Assembly (NCBI GenBank): GCA_016934935.1
Contig: JAFGRW010000064.1
Span: forward strand, 113,456-177,455
DNA: 64,000 nucleotides
Direction of reading: 5' to 3'
Source of the DNA: Spirochaetota bacterium
GTDB taxonomy: Bacteria; Spirochaetota; UBA4802; JAFGJZ01
Positions 45,077 through 53,140 of the stretch are shown here, piece after piece. Position 1 is the stretch's first letter; each line of letters opens with the position of its first letter. Both the position numbers and the translations under genes were made by a program. The notes under the pieces were generated by a model that was not told where the DNA came from, made no database searches, and saw only the letters and a list, made by a program, of their open reading frames with translations.

Positions 45077-47360
45077 CGGTTCACCCCCACGGGTGTGGGG
45101 AAAATGCGGTCTTCCGGTAAATCAAATTCTAATATTGCGGTTCACCCCCACGGGTGTGGGGAAAATGTTATTTGGAATTTTTTTCCACACTCTTCGCACG
45201 GTTCACCCCCACGGGTGTGGGGAAAATTCATGTTCCTTCTTCCTTTTAATCCCTTATTCGGTTCACCCCCACGGGTGTGGGGAAAATTTGCGGAGAGATG
45301 AAAATTTCCGTAACCGATGTAAACTTCACCCCCACGGGCGTGGGGAAAATTTGTTAAGGGAATCAACGTTCTTTTCCGCAGTCGGTTCACCCCCACGGGC
45401 GTGGGGAAAATAATTTTTGCTCTTAATTCCCGTACTGTAAAAACGGTTCACCCCCACGGGCGTGGGGAAAATCTTATTGCTTCTCATGGTGATGTCAAAA
45501 TTTACGGTTCACCCCCACGGGCGTGGGGAAAATATTCATAATATCTGCCGAGCCTGCCGGGAAGGCGGTTCACCCCCACGGGCGTGGGGAAAATTTGATG
45601 ATGATGTTTTGGATTCTGCATTATCACGGTTCACCCCCACGGGCGTGGGGAAAATGAAAATGAAAAGTATGAAAGGGATACAATCAATGGTTCACCCCCA
45701 CGGGCGTGGGGAAAATCAGAATTATTGTAACTGAAGATTATGGTAGAACGGTTCACCCCCACGGGCGTGGGGAAAATATACTCACAAACCATGCGCCGAT
45801 CTGTTTAACCGGTTCACCCCCACGGGCGTGGGGAAAATTTGCTGAAGCGACTAACGGCGGAACGTTTGACCGGTTCACCCCCACGGGCGTGGGGAAAATA
45901 GGCGGTTTATCACGATCAAGAAGCGATAACGCGGTTCACCCCCACGGGCGTGGGGAAAATATTTAAACTCACTTTGCAATACCAACAGTCTACGGTTCAC
46001 CCCCACGGGCGTGGGGAAAATTAATTCATAAATCGAGTGCTTTTCTTTGTCGACGGTTCACCCCCACGGGCGTGGGGAAAATATTCAAATTGATTATCCT
46101 GATTTGTACGACCGCGGTTCACCCCCACGGGCGTGGGGAAAATAGCCCGTCACGACCGGCCTTAACCTGACTAACCGGTTCACCCCCACGGGCGTGGGGA
46201 AAATGTGGGTGGAAACGGAATAACAGGAACAGGTTTCGGTTCACCCCCACGGGCGTGGGGAAAATAACTTAATTCACTTGCTGGGGTTGAAGCTGTACGG
46301 TTCACCCCCACGGGCGTGGGGAAAATGATAATAATAGAATGATTGTCACCCAGTTAGCCGGTTCACCCCCACGGGCGTGGGGAAAATAGTTTGCCATCGC
46401 TCATCATTTTAATTTTTGCCGGTTCACCCCCACGGGCGTGGGGAAAATAAAAAAGACGTGACAAACTGACTGTTGCCGATCGGTTCACCCCCACGGGCGT
46501 GGGGAAAATAAGTTAATTCGTGGTATAGCGACCCGAAAGAACGGTTCACCCCCACGGGCGTGGGGAAAATCTTCCCTGTCAAATTGTGCAATATACGTAT
46601 CCCGGTTCACCCCCACGGGCGTGGGGAAAATCCACACCAACAAAAACCTGCCCTGAATTTTTGCGGTTCACCCCCACGGGCGTGGGGAAAATGATTTATC
46701 GGCTCTCAGTTAGTTGAATATATACGGTTCACCCCCACGGGCGTGGGGAAAATCCATTTTTTACCTTCAGCACTCCCATGCCATTCGGTTCACCCCCACG
46801 GGCGTGGGGAAAATGTAAAACTTTTCCATGCCCTGCGTAACATCTGCGGTTCACCCCCACGGGCGTGGGGAAAATCAATCTCTGTTCAATTGCTGAATCC
46901 AAATATTCGGTTCACCCCCACGGGCGTGGGGAAAATCAGCGGTCGCTATTGGAGGATAGATGACAATACGGTTCACCCCCACGGGCGTGGGGAAAATGTT
47001 GTTACGTTTACCGCAAAAAGTAAAGGTACGGTTCACCCCCACGGGCGTGGGGAAAATTTAAAGATTGTATTTCTTTTTAAGTTCCGACTCGGTTCACCCC
47101 CACGGGCGTGGGGAAAATCCCCATCGTCGAGCTTCGCCCGTATTGCGAAAGGTTCACCCCCACGGGCGTGGGGAAAATACTGTGTTTTTACGAGGTGATT
47201 GTCATGTACACGGTTCACCCCCACGGGCGTGGGGAAAATAGCGGTTACGGCTTTTTCAGTTACTGACAGTCCGGTTCACCCCCACGGGCGTGGGGAAAAT
47301 GACACGCCCCGGACATGACAGGCGTTATGCTCGGTTCACCCCCACGGGCGTGGGGAAAAT
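45077..47360 (-). CRISPR. Type I-E CRISPR array, 38 repeats and 37 spacers
   Basis: The 29-bp repeat reads CGGTTCACCCCCACGGGCGT + GGGGAAAAT on the + strand, period 61 (spacers 31-34, mostly 32). The transcript is on the minus strand, giving the 5' handle GUGAACCG, like the E. coli AUAAACCG handle, so the leader is at the high-coordinate end next to cas2. The four low-coordinate repeats carry GGGTGTG instead of GGGCGTG, and the fifth (45322) has a changed start, as expected for old leader-distal repeats. Other variants are at 45688 and 47150. Apparent reading frames through the array are only translated repeats. Confidence 0.98.
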
Positions 47361-47425
47361 AGTAAAAAAATGTGTAGTACTTTCTAAAATTAAATAAATA
47401 TAGGGGTTTTCAAAGATCAAGAAGA
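47361..47425 (-). promoter_or_regulatory. CRISPR leader
   Basis: A 65-base AT-rich stretch between the last repeat and the cas2 stop, at the leader end by repeat orientation. It is short, so the array promoter may extend into cas2. Confidence 0.6.
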
Positions 47426-47707
47426 TTATTTTTCATCTTTATAAAGGTGAGTGAGAAAAACACCTTCACAATCAACAATGTCTCGTGATGGATCACCGTT
47501 TTTCCTAACTTCATAGCCCTGCTCATTATTTGTTGTAAATATCATCAGAGCGTCAAGATTCCACTTCACCTTAACACGTTGCCATAATTTATCACGAACA
47601 CGGGCATTTATGTTTGCTACAAAAACACCGGCTTTAAATTCAATAGCTAATCGCGACATCTCTCCCTTCAAGCCCACTGGTGTCCGTTCCACTATCAGGA
47701 TTACCAA
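47426..47707 (-). CDS. cas2: CRISPR-associated Cas2 (type I-E)
   Basis: Spacer-acquisition subunit that bridges Cas1 dimers. 93 residues, MVILIVERTPVGLKGEMSRL with the Cas2e-type AGVFVANINARVRDKLWQRV. Start is TTG 47707, firmly supported by AAAGGAGG 6 bases upstream. It overlaps cas1 by 68 bases. It is the last cas gene, adjacent to the array leader. Confidence 0.93.
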   Translation of the reverse strand: MVILIVERTPVGLKGEMSRLAIEFKAGVFVANINARVRDKLWQRVKVKWNLDALMIFTTNNEQGYEVRKNGDPSRDIVDCEGVFLTHLYKDEK

Positions 47708-48524
47708 AAAGAACCTCCTTTATATCAGGAATTATTCGTTTCATCAGCTTCTCTTTTCGAAATACCTCTCTTAATTTGAAACGGACTTCACGTTCCAAAT
47801 TATCTTCACAATTTGCAGCCACATCAAACGCAACAGGCAACGTGATTTCTGTTTTATACAAATCAGCTATATCATACACAAAAGAAAGTTGTTTGCCAGT
47901 ATGTATAAAACCAATAGCTGGCGAAAAACCAGCTGTTAAGATAGCTGCATGCACAATACCATACAATGTCGAGTTTGCGGATGAAATTGCCCTATTTGTC
48001 GGATCGGACCAGTCCCAGTTATTCTGATCATAATTACGACCGCTCCATGCTATACCATATTCATCCGCTAATCGTTCGTATGTTTTTCTGACACGATAGC
48101 CCTCTTTACCGCGCAACTTTTCTACGGTAATATTATCAGGCAATTCTCCGGGAAAACGAAACTGATACATACGTATTATTGTTTGCAACCGCTTTGTTTC
48201 ATCCGCCCACTGAGAAGCCTGCTTTAACAGACTGGTAGCCGTATATGTACCACTATAACCGGCAGAATACATACGTACACCTTGCTCGCCAACCCATCCT
48301 ATCAGACAGCGGCATTCAGCGGTTCTTTTTATAGCCTCATGTGTTATTGTCGTACCAGGCCCAAGCATAAGCAATGCAATTGTCTCCACAGGTATTGGCA
48401 TATATTTTTCTTTATAGTGATATGCAATCGACCTCTGATGTTCACATATATGACCTTTTTCAAAATACAGATAAGATAGTTTATCTTCAAACTTGGGTAT
48501 CTCCTGTAAATTACGGTTTGCCAT
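47640..48524 (-). CDS. cas1: CRISPR-associated Cas1 (type I-E)
   Basis: Integrase of spacer acquisition, 294 residues. The metal ligands are in place: Glu in LRGKEGYRVRKTY, His in IGFIHTGKQ, Asp in SFVYDIADLYK. GGGAGG lies before the ATG. A 136-bp gap separates it from cas6e; within it TTGAAT (48615-48610), 16 bases, TATGAT (48593-48588) may be an internal promoter for cas1-cas2. Confidence 0.97.
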   Translation of the reverse strand: MANRNLQEIPKFEDKLSYLYFEKGHICEHQRSIAYHYKEKYMPIPVETIALLMLGPGTTITHEAIKRTAECRCLIGWVGEQGVRMYSAGYSGTYTATSLLKQASQWADETKRLQTIIRMYQFRFPGELPDNITVEKLRGKEGYRVRKTYERLADEYGIAWSGRNYDQNNWDWSDPTNRAISSANSTLYGIVHAAILTAGFSPAIGFIHTGKQLSFVYDIADLYKTEITLPVAFDVAANCEDNLEREVRFKLREVFRKEKLMKRIIPDIKEVLFGNPDSGTDTSGLEGRDVAISY

Positions 48525-48587
48525 AATAACCTCCCAATAAGCATCCTGCTCTATTATAAACCAGTCTACAGGATTAGTCTGGATATA

Positions 48588-48615
48588 ATCATAAAACCTG
48601 GTTGCGTATATTCAA
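48588..48615 (-). promoter_or_regulatory. Possible internal promoter for cas1-cas2
   Basis: TTGAAT, 16-base spacer, TATGAT on the minus strand in the only sizeable gap of the cas operon. Confidence 0.3.
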
Positions 48616-48660
48616 ATCCTTTCAGACGAATTGTTCTACGGTTTGAATGTAGGTTTTTCA

Positions 48661-49284
48661 TTACCGGGCTATTGTCAAGAGACCATAACCGAAAGCTTTG
48701 GCGGATCCTATGCCAACACAAAGTGCCTTTTTAAATAAATTGACATCTGTTACTCGCAAGAAGCCTTCGTAGTAAACAGTATTGAAAACAAGTTCATGCC
48801 CTTTTTTTGAATCACTCTTTTGTATACTATCCGAACGAACAGAAAGATCAATCAACTCAAAACCATTGTCTTTTGCCTTACGCAAAGCCCACTTTTGTCG
48901 ATCATCGTATGTTCTCAATGCAATACGTTTACCGTCATTTTTTTTAGTTGGATTCGCCTTTAAAAGAAAACGAAAGGACATGTCGTTAGCAATACATTCA
49001 ATCTTTTCTGCGTATTGCATTATCTGATTATCTGACAAATAAATGTCAGAGAGGTTGTGCCAACCCGGTTCCTTTTCTGATACAACCAGAACAACTTGTG
49101 TTATTTGCCTATGATTCAACAAAGTATTTTGATAGTCTTCAACCCTGTATACTATTGAGCCAGAACCACCCTCATCTTTTGAAGGAAAACAATTATATAT
49201 TGATCTGTGCATCTGGTAACAGTCTGCAAGATCACGCCTGACTTCCTTTGAACGGAGGTTTAGTGAAAGTTTTGAAAGATACAT
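48661..49284 (-). CDS. cas6e: Cas6e, CRISPR RNA endonuclease
   Basis: Cuts pre-crRNA in each repeat and stays in Cascade. 207 residues with the amino-terminal MYLSKLSL, the catalytic His region YQMHRSIYNCFPS near residue 25, and the glycine-rich end GSAKAFGYGLLTIAR. AGGAGG lies before the ATG. It starts 2 bp after cas5e. Confidence 0.94.
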   Translation of the reverse strand: MYLSKLSLNLRSKEVRRDLADCYQMHRSIYNCFPSKDEGGSGSIVYRVEDYQNTLLNHRQITQVVLVVSEKEPGWHNLSDIYLSDNQIMQYAEKIECIANDMSFRFLLKANPTKKNDGKRIALRTYDDRQKWALRKAKDNGFELIDLSVRSDSIQKSDSKKGHELVFNTVYYEGFLRVTDVNLFKKALCVGIGSAKAFGYGLLTIAR

Positions 49285-49286
49285 GG

Positions 49287-49949
49287 TTAGACCTCCTGCT
49301 TTATAATGTCTTTTGATGAAAGAGTGTAATAATAGACTTTTCTATCTTTATAAACTCGAGGGTCAAATGATAAAATTTCATCTTTCACATAACTCATTCT
49401 ACCATACTCTGATTCTCCAATACAACTAAATACAGAGTTATTATTATCAGTTAAAACATGTACCTTTTTAAAAGCTTCATAATCGCTATCAGATTTTATG
49501 ATATTACCAGAATACAATGGTATTGAAGGCACACACGACTTTCGTCCCAAATATGGCGGCCATACAGGATCTGATAAAGCCTGTACAATGTTTTCTTTTA
49601 ACTCAGAATTTTTTAATCCTATTAAAACTGTATAACTACCATTTGCAAGATAATGTCTTGGAGAAACAACAGCATTTTTATTCTGTTTACCATCGGCTTT
49701 CATCGTGTCCAGAATAGTATGGTAATCCCTCAAAAAAGCAGGTGAGGCATCTTCTCGACAGGCACAAGAGATGCCTTTTGATAACTGCCGAATTTCTTCT
49801 GTTGCGTTACGATGCAAACCCAAACCAGCAGCAATTATACCTACTATAAAACTCTTTGTCGGAAACTTATTCGTACCCCGAACATCCCAATGATCACCTT
49901 CACCAAAAGACATGAGCAGACCCTGAATTCGAATAACAAGATATTCCAT
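49287..49949 (-). CDS. cas5e: Cas5e, Cascade subunit
   Basis: 220 residues, MEYLVIRIQGLLMSFGEGDH typical of the Cas5e RAMP fold, with YHPASPAFLRDYHTI-like region at DASPAFLRDYHT and PPYLGRKSCVPS. It binds the crRNA 5' handle. A 12-bp gap follows cas7e. Confidence 0.93.
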   Translation of the reverse strand: MEYLVIRIQGLLMSFGEGDHWDVRGTNKFPTKSFIVGIIAAGLGLHRNATEEIRQLSKGISCACREDASPAFLRDYHTILDTMKADGKQNKNAVVSPRHYLANGSYTVLIGLKNSELKENIVQALSDPVWPPYLGRKSCVPSIPLYSGNIIKSDSDYEAFKKVHVLTDNNNSVFSCIGESEYGRMSYVKDEILSFDPRVYKDRKVYYYTLSSKDIIKQEV

Positions 49950-49961
49950 AATTTAATCCCC

Positions 49962-51062
49962 TTATGCCAGCCTGGTCTTCAACCATGCTTCAAGGTCTTT
50001 TATTGTTTTTTGATTTTCGCCAAAATCATTACCCTGTTCGGTTGTTTTGAAAACAGCGTTATCAACCACAGGCAAAGAATAAGCATTACGCATTTCTACA
50101 GCATGTTTAGTAATTTTATCTACCGACTCTTCAAGCCAGTTTCCTTTTATAACTGGATCAACAAAAGCATTACAGTAATTAACAGGTATTTTCTTATTCT
50201 TTATTTCTACACCAATAAAATGAGGCAAAGTATGAGAAGCAAAACTGTTCTGTTTGCCTGAGGGATTACTAAATGAAACAGCATTTAATAGGCCGCATAA
50301 TGCGTTTTGAGCCAGATCTTTATCACCTTTTAAAATCTTAATAAGTGATGAATAGTCAACAGATAGATATTTGTAAAAGCAGGCTGAAGTAAATTCAGTT
50401 TCACCAAGATGACCTGCTCCGGGATCGTCAGAGAAATTTCCAGAAAGATCATCAACTGCGGTAAAATAATCAAATTCCTTTGTGTGCCGATTAACGGAAA
50501 AAGCATGAGCAACCTGACAGCAAGCATTGATATCTTTTATGGGCTGATTGGTTGTCATTCTTCCAAATAGTGCAACATCAACAGGAACAGTACATTTTTC
50601 TTCGATTAAATTCCTTATAGTAACTGCCAACTCCTTTTCTTTTACATCTTTAAGTTCGGAATAATAATCAATAATTGTCTTTATATTCTCTTCACTTAAA
50701 AATATCAACTGAGATGTCATTTTATGTTCATCTTTTGTATCGCCACTGCCTCCACCGATCTTCATTAAGAGGTCGATAAATTTACCCGCCTCTTTTTCTG
50801 CAATACCCTTTTCGATGAGGCCTTCCTTAACTTTTTCCGGCAGATATTTTGTCCTCAAACCGAGCTTTTCCTTTTCAAGATATTCATAAAGAACTTCTGA
50901 CTTGCGAATTGCCCGTTTTAATGACTGGCTTGAAATACGAGCTCTAGGTATACCTCCAAATACAACATCCTTGACACTACCCGTATCATCCCTGTTTAAA
51001 TTAGAAGCCGCATGATTCTGTAAAATATGAAATTCAACTAACATGTTCTGGTTATTGCTCAT
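49962..51062 (-). CDS. cas7e: Cas7e, Cascade backbone
   Basis: 366 residues (CasC family). The start MLVEFHILQNHAASNLNRDD and GGIPRARISSQSLKRAIRKS are diagnostic. Six copies normally coat the crRNA spacer. It overlaps cse2 by 11 bases. Confidence 0.95.
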   Translation of the reverse strand: MSNNQNMLVEFHILQNHAASNLNRDDTGSVKDVVFGGIPRARISSQSLKRAIRKSEVLYEYLEKEKLGLRTKYLPEKVKEGLIEKGIAEKEAGKFIDLLMKIGGGSGDTKDEHKMTSQLIFLSEENIKTIIDYYSELKDVKEKELAVTIRNLIEEKCTVPVDVALFGRMTTNQPIKDINACCQVAHAFSVNRHTKEFDYFTAVDDLSGNFSDDPGAGHLGETEFTSACFYKYLSVDYSSLIKILKGDKDLAQNALCGLLNAVSFSNPSGKQNSFASHTLPHFIGVEIKNKKIPVNYCNAFVDPVIKGNWLEESVDKITKHAVEMRNAYSLPVVDNAVFKTTEQGNDFGENQKTIKDLEAWLKTRLA

Positions 51063-51576
51063 TGTATTCTCCTTCTTTTTGACTGTTTCTTATATTATAA
51101 AAACCTTTAACCCACTTTCGCTGTACCCATTTGTCGTCACTTTCCCAGTTGTATAAATCCCTAAGCAAATCAATAAAATCAATAAGTCCGTCTTTTGATT
51201 TAATAAACTTGATCAACTGCCTGAGACGGAAAGGAAGCTGGTCAAAATCTGACGCAATGATAGTTTTAAATCGCTTATCCCGACGTTTATAGTCCTCTTC
51301 ATTAAATTCGCCTCCATCACCCTTCAGCGATATGTAGTAGCTTTTACCAAAATTAAACTTATCAATAATACTGTTTGCTTCACCTTCGCGATGGTACACC
51401 GCATATAGTACAGCAATTAAAGACCTCACACGGTTATCCAGAGAACCGATTTTAGCAAACACAGGAAATGCACGAGAATTGCTAAAATAATCATCTCCAC
51501 ATCGGCGCAAAATTGCCAATTCTCCAGAATCTAGTTTTGAAAGACGGATGATAAAATCTTCATTCTTTTGTGACAC
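51052..51576 (-). CDS. cse2: Cse2 (Cas11e), Cascade small subunit
   Basis: 174 residues, helical, with LSKLDSGELAILRRCGDD and FRLQLIKFIKS-like region FRLRQLIKFI, matching the Cse2 pattern. It overlaps both neighbours (cse1 by 17 bases). Confidence 0.9.
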   Translation of the reverse strand: MSQKNEDFIIRLSKLDSGELAILRRCGDDYFSNSRAFPVFAKIGSLDNRVRSLIAVLYAVYHREGEANSIIDKFNFGKSYYISLKGDGGEFNEEDYKRRDKRFKTIIASDFDQLPFRLRQLIKFIKSKDGLIDFIDLLRDLYNWESDDKWVQRKWVKGFYNIRNSQKEGEYNEQ

Positions 51577-53140
51577 TTTCTTTTACCTCCTTATCTGTAA
51601 GGTTGAAATATATGTATTTTTCTAAATCTGCCCGACCTTTCTCTAAAGAAACAATGAAACTACTTTTTGATAGCAATGAAGCACTTTCTTCTGCAAACAT
51701 TTGGCGTATTCTCTTTTTTAATATCTTTCTCCACTCTAATACGGGTACAAAATCACGATCAGCATAAATAATCTCATGTAGTAAGTATTGGAAATTAGAT
51801 TCAAGGCTTGTCCAAAATTTCTCAGCAACAGAAAAAGTTGTTTCATCTTTATAAGCAGTTTTCAAGGCATAGTATAATGCACTTTGAGAGCTTTCTGATA
51901 GCCGAACAATGTCTCGCAATTGCTTCTGCATATATTCATCTAAAAGTGAATTTGAAAATTCATATGTTCCGGATAGTATTTTTTTAATTTGAGGCTGGCT
52001 CGATGTTTCAACAATCAATGAAAAGATATTTATTCTTGCATTTATCCCAAAAGTAGAACATTGTTGCAAAACGGCTGGCACAAATTGTTCTGATGTTTTC
52101 TCACCTGCTTTACTTTTCTTTACTATCTTTTCATGAAAAAGGAGCGAAGCATAATCACGCCATCCTGCTCTTTCAGCTCTTGATGTTCCTGATAAAGCTG
52201 CACGGGTAATTGTACCGTCTTCTTTATGAATTCTTGCAACCATAGGATCACTCCAAAATAAACCATCTTTAATACGATAATTCCCTGAACGAAAATCCAT
52301 GTTACTTATACTAACAGAATCACTTAAATCTTTACCACATGAAATACAAACCGCAGTTTCTTTTTCTGCTGTCATAAAACGTACATTTCTAGGCTGCCAT
52401 AAATAACCATCCACAACACCAATATTATTTACATTCACATCAAAATCTTTACTAATCACATTTGGCCAATAACTTTTATTAGCAATTTCACTCTTTTCAG
52501 ACATATCACTAATTAACTCATTTGAAACGCAATTCATAACAATAGTACTATAAATATCATGCCCGTTTAGATATATGAATAAAGGCGAGGCGCCATTGAT
52601 ACCAGCTAAATAACTTCTACTTTGTCCATTTTCTTTATTTGCTACTCCACCAGAATTTGCAAATGTCTGTGTTGCAAGTAATGCAGAAACGGCACATTTC
52701 GGACATACAGTATAATCTGTACTATGTGGTATGTGTTTAAAATGCGTAGCAGCGGTTTTACCAGGAAATATTTTATATAATGCCGTTGTTGAAGTGAGGT
52801 TTATATCATCACGCAGAACATTGTTTTGCATAAATGGATACTTCTCATGAAAAAGATCAAGCCTTTCCTCATACTTCATCAGGCCTTTTACAAAAGACTC
52901 TGTAAACTCACCACGTTCATACATTTCTTCCCACTCTTCATAGGTCCGCGGTGGTTCAACGATGTAAACCATGGCAACAAGAAATCGCAACACTGCAAGA
53001 TCAAAGCCAGGCATCGAAAAATCAAGCCGATCGTAGGTATGTGCATTTTTGAAAAGATCCACAAGTCCTACGGCAACTGACTCTCCCTTAAGCGTAACAA
53101 CATCTATCCAGGGTTCTGTTAATAAGGAATATTGCGGCAT
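51560..53140 (-). CDS. cse1: Cse1 (Cas8e), Cascade large subunit
   Basis: 526 residues; the start YSLLTEPWIDVVTLKGESVA and a Cys pair region (CPKCAVSALL and CISCGKDLS) suggest a zinc site. It recognises the PAM and recruits Cas3. Its ATG is directly after the cas3 stop (1 base apart). Confidence 0.94.
   Translation of the reverse strand: MPQYSLLTEPWIDVVTLKGESVAVGLVDLFKNAHTYDRLDFSMPGFDLAVLRFLVAMVYIVEPPRTYEEWEEMYERGEFTESFVKGLMKYEERLDLFHEKYPFMQNNVLRDDINLTSTTALYKIFPGKTAATHFKHIPHSTDYTVCPKCAVSALLATQTFANSGGVANKENGQSRSYLAGINGASPLFIYLNGHDIYSTIVMNCVSNELISDMSEKSEIANKSYWPNVISKDFDVNVNNIGVVDGYLWQPRNVRFMTAEKETAVCISCGKDLSDSVSISNMDFRSGNYRIKDGLFWSDPMVARIHKEDGTITRAALSGTSRAERAGWRDYASLLFHEKIVKKSKAGEKTSEQFVPAVLQQCSTFGINARINIFSLIVETSSQPQIKKILSGTYEFSNSLLDEYMQKQLRDIVRLSESSQSALYYALKTAYKDETTFSVAEKFWTSLESNFQYLLHEIIYADRDFVPVLEWRKILKKRIRQMFAEESASLLSKSSFIVSLEKGRADLEKYIYFNLTDKEVKESVTKE

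Noticed and set aside
45063..47224. Several open frames across the array encoding repeated SPPRAWGK, VHPHGRGEN or FPHARGGEP
   Set aside because: They are translations of the CRISPR repeat in various frames, with no ribosome sites.
47640..48524. Suspected loss of the Cas1 catalytic Glu because of YGIVHAAIL
   Set aside because: The catalytic Glu lies earlier in LRGKEGYRVR and is present; the VHA variant is ordinary.
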